A stretch of 38,193 nt of DNA from Comamonadaceae bacterium (lineage in GTDB: Bacteria > Pseudomonadota > Gammaproteobacteria > Burkholderiales > Burkholderiaceae_C): assembly GCA_947378275.1 (NCBI GenBank), contig CANCJD010000004.1, positions 1 to 38,193 of the forward strand. The letters are read 5' to 3'. Of this stretch, positions 31,767 through 38,193 are shown in pieces (the first letter of the stretch is position 1; each line of letters begins with the position of its first letter). Below the pieces are notes generated by a model. That model worked only from the letters and a program-made list of their open reading frames with translations. It searched no databases and was not told the DNA's origin. A program made the position numbers and the translations under genes.

Positions 31767-32930
31767 ATGACATTTGCCGCACCCTCTTTCCCCGCCAACG
31801 CCCCGCCTGACACCGCCCCCACCACGCTGGTGCTGGGCTTTGAGTCGTCCTGCGACGAAACCGGCGTGGCGCTGGTGGCCCTGCGCGGGGGCGAGGTGCC
31901 GGTTTTGCTGGCCCACGCCTTGTACAGCCAGGTAGAAATGCACCAGGCGTTTGGCGGCGTGGTGCCCGAGCTGGCCAGCCGTGACCATATTCGCCGCGTG
32001 CTGCCGCTCACCGAACAGGTGCTGGCCCAGGCGCAGCGCAGCCTGGGCGACGTGGACGTGGTGGCTTACACCCGGGGCCCCGGTCTGGCCGGGGCTTTGC
32101 TGGTGGGTGCGGGCGTGGCCTGCGCGCTAGCCGCCGCCCTGGACAAACCCGTGCTGGGCGTGCACCACCTGGAAGGCCATTTGCTCTCGCCTTTTTTAAG
32201 TGCAGACCCGCCGCAGTTTCCGTTTGTGGCGCTGCTGGTCTCAGGCGGCCATACCCAGCTGATGCGGGTGGACGGCGTGGGCCGCTATGAGCTGCTGGGC
32301 GAAACCATTGACGACGCCGCAGGCGAAGCCTTTGACAAATCCGCCAAGCTCATGGGCCTGGGTTACCCCGGCGGCCCGGCGCTGGCCGCGCTGGCCGCCA
32401 ATGGCAACCCGCAGGCCTTTGCGCTGCCGCGCCCGCTGCTGCACAGCGGTAACTTGGATTTTTCGTTTGCCGGCCTGAAAACCGCCGTGCTGGTGCAATC
32501 GCAAAAAATGGTGGCGGCGCAGGGCGACGTGGCCTGGAACGGTTCGGCCTCGGGCGTCAAGCTGGCATCGGGCGCCACGCCGGGCTTTGAAGATTTACCC
32601 CTGCAAGCGCGCGCCGATCTGGCGGCGTCTACCCAGGCGGCCATTGCCGATGTGCTGGTCAAAAAATCGATCACCGCGCTCAAAAACACCGGCCTCAAAC
32701 GCCTGGTGGTAGCCGGTGGCGTGGGCGCCAACACGAGTTTGCGCGCCCAGCTCAATGCCGAATGCGCCAAGCGCGGCGTGCGCGTGCATTACCCCGAACT
32801 GCATTTGTGCACCGACAACGGCGCCATGATCGCCATGGCCGCAGCCATGCGCCTGCAAAGCGGCTTGCAGGCCGCGCGGTGTGACTACGCGTTTGACGTC
32901 AAACCGCGCTGGCCGCTGCACGCGCTTTAG
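31767..32930 (+). CDS. tsaD: tRNA threonylcarbamoyladenosine transferase subunit TsaD
   Basis: Cytosolic ASKHA-fold enzyme of 387 residues that transfers the threonylcarbamoyl group to A37 of ANN-decoding tRNAs, with TsaB and TsaE. Motifs are [12 protein letters not shown], the metal-binding [45 protein letters not shown] and the C-terminal [12 protein letters not shown]. It is about 40 residues longer than typical TsaD, mainly through an N-terminal Pro-rich tail and an insertion ([26 protein letters not shown]) after the FAGLKTAV segment. The ATG at 31767 is chosen over the track's start four codons upstream. TAAACT 11 bases upstream may be the -10. The partner gene tsaE lies 5 kb away in the same window. 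Confidence 0.95.
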   Translation: MTFAAPSFPANAPPDTAPTTLVLGFESSCDETGVALVALRGGEVPVLLAHALYSQVEMHQAFGGVVPELASRDHIRRVLPLTEQVLAQAQRSLGDVDVVAYTRGPGLAGALLVGAGVACALAAALDKPVLGVHHLEGHLLSPFLSADPPQFPFVALLVSGGHTQLMRVDGVGRYELLGETIDDAAGEAFDKSAKLMGLGYPGGPALAALAANGNPQAFALPRPLLHSGNLDFSFAGLKTAVLVQSQKMVAAQGDVAWNGSASGVKLASGATPGFEDLPLQARADLAASTQAAIADVLVKKSITALKNTGLKRLVVAGGVGANTSLRAQLNAECAKRGVRVHYPELHLCTDNGAMIAMAAAMRLQSGLQAARCDYAFDVKPRWPLHAL

Positions 32931-32974
32931 GCGACCTGGCGCCCCAGCACGCGCAAGCTCAGACACACGCAAGC

Positions 32975-33397
32975 TTAGGCAATCGCCAGTTCGGCCACTT
33001 TGCTCACAGGCACGACTTTGGCCAAGGTCAGCGTCAGCACGCCGTTTTCCAGGCTGGCGCTGCTACTGGCGCTGTCAATGTCCTGGCCAAACTCGTAGGC
33101 CGCGCGGTAACGCCGGGGCGCGTCTTCTTTGGACTCAATGCGCACCACCGCGCCTTCGATGCTGATGCGCAACTGGTCCTTGCTGATGCCGGGCACGTCG
33201 AGCGTGAGCGTGAACTGCTTTTCGTCCTGGGTAAGAGCGGCGTCTTGTGCCGCAGGATTGCGCGATGCGGCCACGGCGTTTTCCAAAAACTGGGCGGCTG
33301 AACGGCCAGCCTGGGCGTAAACCCGGCGGCGTAGCGGGTGGTCAAAAGCCGTGCCAAAACCAGCGGTCAAAGGGGAGGGGGCGGTAGCAAAAAACAT
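32975..33397 (-). CDS. Small heat-shock protein, Hsp20/alpha-crystallin
   Basis: Cytosolic chaperone of 140 residues. The alpha-crystallin domain spans roughly residues 55-140, with strands KQFTLTLDVPGISKDQLRISIEGAVVRIESKED and the conserved ending SASLENGVLTLTLAKVVP. It holds unfolding proteins for refolding by DnaK. The N-terminus is Ala/Phe-rich and typical in length; the usual GxL motif is present as NGVLTL. The start at 33397 has a GGAGTG site eight to ten bases upstream; the track's extension to 33442 is rejected. It is divergent from an ABC binding-protein gene. No CIRCE or ROSE-like element was recognised in the gap. Confidence 0.92.
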   Translation of the reverse strand: MFFATAPSPLTAGFGTAFDHPLRRRVYAQAGRSAAQFLENAVAASRNPAAQDAALTQDEKQFTLTLDVPGISKDQLRISIEGAVVRIESKEDAPRRYRAAYEFGQDIDSASSSASLENGVLTLTLAKVVPVSKVAELAIA

Positions 33398-33488
33398 AAA
33401 CACTCCAAGTACACTGCGCGGCCCCCACAGTGGGCGCCGCATGGACCAGAGGTGCGCGCATTCCCTCGCAATTCAAGCTTTTTTCTGC

Positions 33489-34808
33489 ATGTTTATTCTT
33501 CTCCCCCGACCCTTGAAATCTCTTTTGGTGGCGCAATGTGCGCTGTTTTTTTTCGCCCTAGGTAGTGCGTGTTTTGCACAAACGCCGAACTCCACGCCGC
33601 TCAAATTGGCCTTGATCGAAGGCCTGAGCGGCGCCAACGCCAACGGCGGCGAGGCCGTGTTTCGCAACCTGGCCTGGGCGGTAGAACGGGTCAACGCGCG
33701 CGGCGGCGTGGCGACAGCGGGCGGCACTGCGCCCAAGCAGCTTCTGGCGCTAGAGCGCATGGACAGCAAAGGCCAGACCGAAGAGGCGCTGTCCAACCTG
33801 CGCCTGGCCATTGACGGCGGCGCGCGCTTTGTGCTGCAAGGCAACTCGTCCGCTACGGCAGCGGCGCTGATCGACGCCATCAACAAACACAATGAGCGCG
33901 AGCCCACTCGCCGCGTGCTGTTTTTGAACTATTCGGCCGTAGACCCGTCGCTCACCAACGAGAAGTGCAGCTTCTGGCACTTTCGCTTTGACGCCCATGC
34001 CGACATGCGCATGGCCGCGCTCATGCAGGTGATTCGCGACGACCAGGCGCTCAAGAGCGTGTACCTGATCGGCCAGGACTACAGCTTTGGCCAAAGCGTG
34101 CTGCGCGAGGCCAAACACCAGCTCGGGCTGCAGCGCCCCGACATCCGCATTGCCGGTGAAGAGCTGCACCCCATGCTGCGCATCAAAGACTTCGCGCCCT
34201 ACATGGCCAAGATCAAGGCCAGCGGCGCGCAGGCGGTGATTACTGGCAACTTCAGCGCCGACCTGACCCTGCTGGTCAAGGCCGCCAAAGAGGCGGGGTT
34301 TGACGGCAAGTTCTACACCTTTTACGGCAACGCCCTGGGCGCGCCCGCGGCCATTGGCGAGGCTGGCTTGGGCCGCGTGCTGGCCGTGGCCGACTGGCTG
34401 CCCAATGTGCAAACCAAAGCGAGTGAGGCCTTTTACAAATCCTTTCGCACGCGCTTTCCCCAGCCCGAAGACGACTACGTGCATCTGCGCATGCAACTCA
34501 TGGTCGAGGCCCTGGCCCAGGCGCTGGACGCAGCAGGCCGCAGCGCCAAGCCCGGTGCCGCGCTGGACCTCGTGGCCGTGGCCAAGGCGCTGGAAGCGGC
34601 CCAAGTGACGCTGGCCGGCCAGACCGGCACCATGCGCGCTGCCGACCACCAGTTTCAGCAGCCACTGGTGGTGGGCATGATGGAGCGCCAGGGCACCCCC
34701 GGCGTGCCCTTTGATGTGGAAGGTTCCGGCTACGGCTTCAAGGTCGTCAAGACCTTGTCCGCCCAAGCGGCCGAACAAGCCAGTAGCTGCAAAATGCAGC
34801 GTTACTAA
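33489..34808 (+). CDS. Orphan amino-acid-type ABC substrate-binding protein (LivK-like)
   Basis: Periplasmic type I binding protein of 439 residues. A signal peptide (MFILLPRPLKSLLVAQCALFFFALGSACFA) precedes the mature start LKLALIEGLSGANANGGEAVFRNLAWAVERVN, which is typical of branched-chain-amino-acid/urea/amide binding proteins (Peripla_BP_6). Other family pieces are VLQGNSSATAAALIDAIN, YLIGQDYSFGQSVLREAKHQLG and DFAPYMAKIKASGAQAVITGNFSADLTLLVKAAKEAG. No permease or ATPase genes accompany it, so it must share a transporter encoded elsewhere or act as a sensor. An alternative ATG at 33441 would give a longer leader; 33489 starts the signal peptide best. It is followed by dedA after 24 bases. 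Confidence 0.87.
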   Translation: MFILLPRPLKSLLVAQCALFFFALGSACFAQTPNSTPLKLALIEGLSGANANGGEAVFRNLAWAVERVNARGGVATAGGTAPKQLLALERMDSKGQTEEALSNLRLAIDGGARFVLQGNSSATAAALIDAINKHNEREPTRRVLFLNYSAVDPSLTNEKCSFWHFRFDAHADMRMAALMQVIRDDQALKSVYLIGQDYSFGQSVLREAKHQLGLQRPDIRIAGEELHPMLRIKDFAPYMAKIKASGAQAVITGNFSADLTLLVKAAKEAGFDGKFYTFYGNALGAPAAIGEAGLGRVLAVADWLPNVQTKASEAFYKSFRTRFPQPEDDYVHLRMQLMVEALAQALDAAGRSAKPGAALDLVAVAKALEAAQVTLAGQTGTMRAADHQFQQPLVVGMMERQGTPGVPFDVEGSGYGFKVVKTLSAQAAEQASSCKMQRY

Positions 34809-34832
34809 AACCTATTTCAATCAAAGCCCCCC

Positions 34833-35480
34833 ATGGAAATCATCACCCCCTTGCTCGACTTTGTGCTGCACGTGGACAAGTACCTGGAAGTCTTTGTTGC
34901 GCAGTACGGCCTGTGGGTGTACGCCTTGCTGTTTGTGGTGATTTTTGTGGAAACCGGCGTGGTGGTCATGCCGTTTTTGCCAGGCGACTCGCTCTTGTTT
35001 GTGGTGGGCGCGATGTGCGGTGTCGGGCTGATGAGCTACCCGCTGGCCGTGGGCTTGCTGTTTGCGGCGGCGGTGCTGGGCAACCAGAGCAACTACACGG
35101 TGGGCCGTGCCATTGGCCCCAAAGTGTTCCAGTGGGACAACTCGCGCTGGTTCAACAAGGCCGCGTTTGACCAGGCGCACGCCTTTTACGAACGCTATGG
35201 TGGCATCACCATCGTGGCCGCGCGCTTCATGCCTTTCCTGCGCACCTTCGCGCCTTTCGTGGCTGGCGTTGCGCACATGACGCGCGCGAAGTTCACCTTC
35301 TTTGACGTGATCGGCGGCGCCCTGTGGGTCGGCGGCATCGTCACCATCGGCTACTTCTTTGGCAACATCCCCTGGGTCAAACTGCACCTGGACAAAATCA
35401 TCTGGGCGATGATTTTTGTGCCGGGCTTGTTGGTGGGGGTGGGGGCTTGGCGGGCGAGGCGGGCGGCCGGGGCGTTGTAA
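34833..35480 (+). CDS. DedA-family membrane protein
   Basis: Inner-membrane protein of 215 residues of the DedA/SNARE-associated family, members of which support undecaprenyl-phosphate or lipid recycling. The re-entrant loop motif ETGVVVMPFLPGDSLLFVVGAM, the mid GNQSNYTVGRAIGPK and the arginine-containing block RFMPFLRTFAPFVAGVAHM are conserved. About five to six hydrophobic stretches are visible. It may be co-transcribed with the upstream binding-protein gene (24 bases apart), and the PACE gene starts 28 bases after its stop with its own -10-like element. Confidence 0.94.
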   Translation: MEIITPLLDFVLHVDKYLEVFVAQYGLWVYALLFVVIFVETGVVVMPFLPGDSLLFVVGAMCGVGLMSYPLAVGLLFAAAVLGNQSNYTVGRAIGPKVFQWDNSRWFNKAAFDQAHAFYERYGGITIVAARFMPFLRTFAPFVAGVAHMTRAKFTFFDVIGGALWVGGIVTIGYFFGNIPWVKLHLDKIIWAMIFVPGLLVGVGAWRARRAAGAL

Positions 35481-35494
35481 TCAAACGCCTGCGC

Positions 35495-35500
35495 TATGCT
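35495..35500 (+). promoter_or_regulatory. -10-like TATGCT at leaderless spacing for PACE gene
   Basis: TATGCT, then eight bases (GCCGGCCC) and the ATG at 35509, with no Shine-Dalgarno sequence between. Confidence 0.38.
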
Positions 35501-35508
35501 GCCGGCCC

Positions 35509-35949
35509 ATGAATCCAAGTACCCGACGCGTTTTTCAGGCAGTTCTTTACGAGGCGATCGCTGTTGCCGTGGTGGGGCCGGCGATTGGTTTTTTGTTTTC
35601 GGAGCCGGTGGGTTCGACGATGGGGCTTGCGGTGTGCATGTCCACGGTGGCGCTGGCGTGGAACTACCTGTTTAACGGCTGGTTCGAGAAATGGGAGGCC
35701 AAGCAGGCGGTGCGTGGCCGGTCCTTGTGGCGGCGGCTAGCGCATGGCGTGGGCTTTGAGGGCGGCCTGCTGCTCATGCTGGTGCCGATCATGGCGTGGT
35801 GGCTGGATGTGACGCTGCTCACGGCGTTTGTGGCCGACCTGGGAGTTTTGGCCTTCTTCTTTGTCTATGCCGTGGTTTTTACCTGGACTTTTGACCGCAT
35901 CTTTGGCCTGCCGCAGTCGGCCTCCGTGGTGCCCGCAGCGGACGCCTAA
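35509..35949 (+). CDS. PACE-family multidrug efflux protein
   Basis: Small inner-membrane transporter of 146 residues with four transmembrane segments, built of two tandem bacterial transmembrane pair domains. Family features: the membrane-embedded Glu15 in RRVFQAVLYEAIAVAVVGPAIG, WNYLFNGWFEKWE, RRLAHGVGFEGGLLLMLVPIMAWWL and AFFFVYAVVFTWTFDRIFG. PACE proteins such as AceI export chlorhexidine, acriflavine or short-chain diamines with proton exchange. The substrate is unknown. The start at 35509 replaces the track's 35416, which lies inside dedA. The stop overlaps the convergent amiC stop by four bases. Confidence 0.9.
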   Translation: MNPSTRRVFQAVLYEAIAVAVVGPAIGFLFSEPVGSTMGLAVCMSTVALAWNYLFNGWFEKWEAKQAVRGRSLWRRLAHGVGFEGGLLLMLVPIMAWWLDVTLLTAFVADLGVLAFFFVYAVVFTWTFDRIFGLPQSASVVPAADA

Positions 35950-37325
35950 CCCACGGTTCTGCAGCGCGAGAGCGGCGGGTTTCTCGCAAAATAAGCCAGC
36001 AGGCCGCGCATCAGCGCGTCGGCAAACTGGTTCTGGAATTCTTCGCTGTTGAGCTTGCGTTCTTCGGCCGGGTTGCTGATGAACGCGGCTTCGACCAGCA
36101 CGCTGGGAATATCGGGCGCCTTGAGCACTGCAAAAGAGGCCTGCTCCACCTGCCCCTTGTGCAGCTTGCCAACGCGCCCGACTTCGCCCAAGAGCGTGCC
36201 GCCGAGCTTCAAGCTGTCCACAATTTGCGCGGTGGTGCTCATGTCCAAGAGCGCGCTTTGCACTTCCAGGCCCTTGGCTTTGACGTTGAGGCCGCCAATC
36301 AGGTCGGCCTTGTTTTCTTTGGCCGCCATCCAGCGCGCGGCGCTGCTGGACGCGCCACCCTGGCTGAGCGCAAATACACTCGCACCCTGGGGCTCGGGCG
36401 TGAAAAAAGCGTCGGCGTGCAGGCTCACAAATAAATCGGCCTGCACCCGGCGCGCCTTTTGCACCCGCACATGCAGGGGCACAAAGTAGTCGGCGTCGCG
36501 CGTCAAAAAAGCGCGCATGGGTGTGCCCTTGATGCTGCTGGCGTTGATGCGCTCGCGCAGCAGGTGGGCGAGTTTGAGCACCACGTCTTTTTCCAGCGTG
36601 CCGCCGGGGCCAATGGCGCCGGGGTCTTCGCCACCGTGGCCGGCGTCCAGCGCAATGATGATGAGCCGGTCCGTGCCCAAGTACGAAGGCCCTTGCGTCA
36701 TATTGGCGCCGGGGCTGGACGGTGCCGGTGGTGGGGAAGGTGCCGGAGCGGGCGCGGCGGCGGACTCGGTGGCTTTGCCCAGGCGCTGCGCCATCAACTC
36801 GCCCAGCGGGTCGTGGGCGGCGCGCGCAGGGGCACCGCTGGCTGGGGCGGATGCTTTGGGTTGGGCGTATTGCGCCACCAGCGCGTCCAGCGGGTCCACG
36901 CTGCGCACCGGGTACAAGTCCAGCACCAGGCGGTGCTGGTAGGCCGCCACGGGCGCGAGCGTGAACATCTGCGGGCGCACGCCTTGCTTGAGGTCGATCA
37001 CCAGGCGCACCACGTCGGCCGAATACTGGCCCACACGAATGCCCTCGATATTGGGGTCGTCCGCCTTGACCTTGGCCACCAGTTCCTTGAGCGCCGGGTT
37101 AAGTGTTACCCCGGCAATGTCCACGGCCAGGCGCGGCGGGTTGGTGATCACCGTCTGGCTGGCGCTCAAGGGCGAGTCCGATTCAATGGTGACGCGCGAA
37201 TACTCGGGCGCGGGCCATACCCGCACCGTCAGGATGGTGGGGTTTTGCGCACCCAGCGCGTGGCGTTGCAGCAGGCCCAAGGTCAGCACCAGGGCGCCTT
37301 GCTGCACCAGGCTGCGCCGCCTCAT
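35946..37325 (-). CDS. amiC: N-acetylmuramoyl-L-alanine amidase AmiC
   Basis: Periplasmic peptidoglycan amidase of 459 residues that cleaves the stem peptide from MurNAc during daughter-cell separation. A short Tat-like leader (MRRRSLVQQGALVLTLGLLQRHALGA) is followed by an AMIN domain (about 30-140) that targets the septum, an Ala/Pro-rich linker (about 150-215) and the zinc Amidase_3 domain: IIIALDAGHGGEDPGAIG, FVSLHADAF and VLVEAAFISNPAEERKL, which carry the His, Glu, His and Glu of the active site. It starts four bases before the tsaE stop (overlap 37322-37325), the tsaE-amiC order known from many proteobacteria. Confidence 0.95.
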   Translation of the reverse strand: MRRRSLVQQGALVLTLGLLQRHALGAQNPTILTVRVWPAPEYSRVTIESDSPLSASQTVITNPPRLAVDIAGVTLNPALKELVAKVKADDPNIEGIRVGQYSADVVRLVIDLKQGVRPQMFTLAPVAAYQHRLVLDLYPVRSVDPLDALVAQYAQPKASAPASGAPARAAHDPLGELMAQRLGKATESAAAPAPAPSPPPAPSSPGANMTQGPSYLGTDRLIIIALDAGHGGEDPGAIGPGGTLEKDVVLKLAHLLRERINASSIKGTPMRAFLTRDADYFVPLHVRVQKARRVQADLFVSLHADAFFTPEPQGASVFALSQGGASSSAARWMAAKENKADLIGGLNVKAKGLEVQSALLDMSTTAQIVDSLKLGGTLLGEVGRVGKLHKGQVEQASFAVLKAPDIPSVLVEAAFISNPAEERKLNSEEFQNQFADALMRGLLAYFARNPPLSRCRTVG

Positions 37326-37825
37326 GCGCCGCGTTCCTCGTCGCCCAGGCCTTGCAGCAAGGCCGCGCCTGCGGGCGTGTTCGCCGCCAGCGTGACTTGG
37401 CGCGCGCCATCGGCCCGGGTGGTCAGCGTGATGTCCAGGTCAATCACCGGCAAGACCTGTGCGGCTTTTTCGGGCCACTCGGCGAGTTTGAGGCCGGGGC
37501 TGGCAAAGATGTCGCGAAAACCGGCGTCTTCCCACTCGCGGGCATCGCCAAAACGGTAAAAGTCGAAGTGCCAGATGTTCAGGTGCGGCAATTCATAAGG
37601 CTCCACCACGGCGTAGGTCGGGCTTTTTACCCGGCCTTGCACGCCCAGGGCGCGCAGCAGGTGGCGCACCAGCGTGGTTTTGCCCGCGCCCAGGTCGCCG
37701 TGCAGCGCGATAAAGACGTCGCTAATGCCAGGCTGGCGCGCCAGACGCGCGGCAAAAGCCCCGGTAGCGGCCTCGTCGGTCCAGGCCAGTGCGGCGGTTT
37801 TTACAATCGCGGGGTGAACATCCAT
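37322..37825 (-). CDS. tsaE: tRNA threonylcarbamoyladenosine biosynthesis ATPase TsaE
   Basis: P-loop ATPase of 167 residues that regenerates the TsaBD complex in t6A synthesis. The nucleotide site is GDLGAGKTTLVRHLL (about residues 43-57), the switch-like segment VKSPTYAVVEPYE and the Trp/His-rich NIWHFDFYRFGDAREWEDAGF follow, as does LAEWPEKA. The C-terminal tail is longer than usual (about 20 extra residues). The start at 37825 is used over the track's 38020, which would run through the divergent queG gene. A -10-like TAGTCT lies seven bases upstream. The starts of tsaE and queG overlap head to head by 12 bases, so both are probably leaderless. Confidence 0.93.
   Translation of the reverse strand: MDVHPAIVKTAALAWTDEAATGAFAARLARQPGISDVFIALHGDLGAGKTTLVRHLLRALGVQGRVKSPTYAVVEPYELPHLNIWHFDFYRFGDAREWEDAGFRDIFASPGLKLAEWPEKAAQVLPVIDLDITLTTRADGARQVTLAANTPAGAALLQGLGDEERGA
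37802..37807 (+). promoter_or_regulatory. -10 TACAAT of queG, leaderless
   Basis: TACAAT (5 of 6 consensus) then six bases and the GTG at 37814. The predicted transcription start coincides with the start codon. It lies inside the 5' end of tsaE. Confidence 0.45.
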
Positions 37826-38193
37826 AACGCGCAGACTAGCACTCCAAAAATAAGCCCAACAACAGGCGCTGACTTGCGGGCGCAGTTGCAGCAGTGGGGG
37901 CAAGAGCTGGGATTCTCCCAAATTGGCGTGGCCGGTGTGGATCTGGCGTCCGCCGAGCCCGGTTTGCTGGCTTGGCTGGCCCAGGGTTTTCAGGGTGACA
38001 TGGACTATATGCAGCGCCACGGCCTCAAGCGCGCCCGCCCCGCCGAGCTGGTGCCCGGCACCCTGAGCGTGATTACCGCCCGCATGGACTACCTGCCACG
38101 CAGCACGCCTGAGGGCTGGCAGGCGCTGGAATTGGACCGCCTAAACCACTCCGCCACCGGCACCGTGTCGCTCTACGCCCGGGGACGGGACTA
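37814..38193 (+). CDS. queG: Epoxyqueuosine reductase QueG, N-terminal part (partial)
   Basis: Open frame from a GTG to the window edge, 126 residues, absent from the ORF track because it has no stop. It matches the start of QueG, the cobalamin- and 4Fe-4S-dependent enzyme of the last queuosine step: ELGFSQIGVAGVDLASAEPGLLAWLAQGFQGDMDYMQRH, LKRARPAELVPGTLSVITARMDYLP and TGTVSLYARGRD. The cofactor-binding cysteine motifs lie downstream of the window. The GTG start is inferred from the N-terminal length expected in the family and from the TACAAT box at a leaderless distance; no ATG lies in a better place. It is divergent from tsaE. Confidence 0.85.
   Translation, partial: MNIHNAQTSTPKISPTTGADLRAQLQQWGQELGFSQIGVAGVDLASAEPGLLAWLAQGFQGDMDYMQRHGLKRARPAELVPGTLSVITARMDYLPRSTPEGWQALELDRLNHSATGTVSLYARGRD
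37833..37838 (-). promoter_or_regulatory. -10-like TAGTCT of tsaE, leaderless spacing
   Basis: Minus-strand TAGTCT, seven bases before the ATG at 37825, inside the 5' coding part of queG. No ribosome binding site is visible. Confidence 0.32.

Noticed and set aside
1-38193. CRISPR array, tRNA, rRNA, insertion sequence or prophage
   Set aside because: No regularly spaced direct repeats, no tRNA-like cloverleaf that I could recognise, and no transposase or integrase among the reading frames.

Overview
The window is GC-rich, densely coded chromosomal DNA from a betaproteobacterium, most likely a Burkholderiales member of the Comamonadaceae type. That placement is my inference from gene content (GC-rich codon use, rpsU-yqeY, an acetoacetyl-CoA synthetase, an AMIN-type AmiC, the tsaE/queG divergence) and was not tested by any search. 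I see no rRNA, tRNA, CRISPR array, insertion sequence, integrase or phage gene, and no gene-free stretch longer than about 250 bases.

Layout. 1-5876 (+): the 3' end of a QueD/PTPS-family gene overlapping guanine deaminase, a secreted S1/P1-type nuclease, a DUF427 protein, a DHA2-type MFS exporter, a thioredoxin-like protein and an unrecognised 300-residue protein. 5898-8389 (-): a small two-CxxC protein and acetoacetyl-CoA synthetase. 8500-21005: the most distinctive region, a catabolic cluster in three transcription units. Unit 1 (+) is amidase, HpPgdA/imidase-type deacetylase, a 99-residue MCGVCG protein and a CobW/COG0523 GTPase. Unit 2 (+) is a PotABC-like ABC transporter, a GntR/FCD regulator and an Asp/Glu/hydantoin-racemase homologue. 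Unit 3 (-) is an NTF2/SnoaL-like protein, a second polysaccharide-deacetylase/allantoinase-like enzyme and a GGT-like Ntn hydrolase. 21259-38193: mostly household genes (secreted unknown protein, YqeY, S21, an HI0933-type flavoprotein, an isoquinoline-oxidoreductase-like molybdoenzyme, a universal stress protein, an MgtC/DUF4010 membrane protein, CobA, YbiB, GNAT, TsaD, Hsp20, an orphan amino-acid-type binding protein, DedA, a PACE exporter, AmiC, TsaE and the 5' end of QueG).

How the cluster may work. Enzymes that open cyclic amides or ureides (two metal-dependent deacetylase-fold hydrolases), a racemase homologue, an amidase and a GGT-like amidohydrolase, with a dedicated importer and a metal-chaperone-like GTPase, suggest import and stepwise deamidation of a cyclic imide, ureide or hydantoin-like nitrogen source. 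Units 1 and 2 each carry a sigma-54-like -24/-12 element ending exactly 13 bases before the annotated ATG, and unit 1 also has a dyad closely resembling an NtrC enhancer. A weaker sigma-54-like element lies upstream of unit 3. Nitrogen-limitation control of the whole set is therefore my leading hypothesis. The substrate is not determinable from sequence.

A second theme is that many genes here have a -10-like hexamer only 6-8 bases before the start codon and no Shine-Dalgarno sequence, which suggests frequent leaderless transcripts in this genome.
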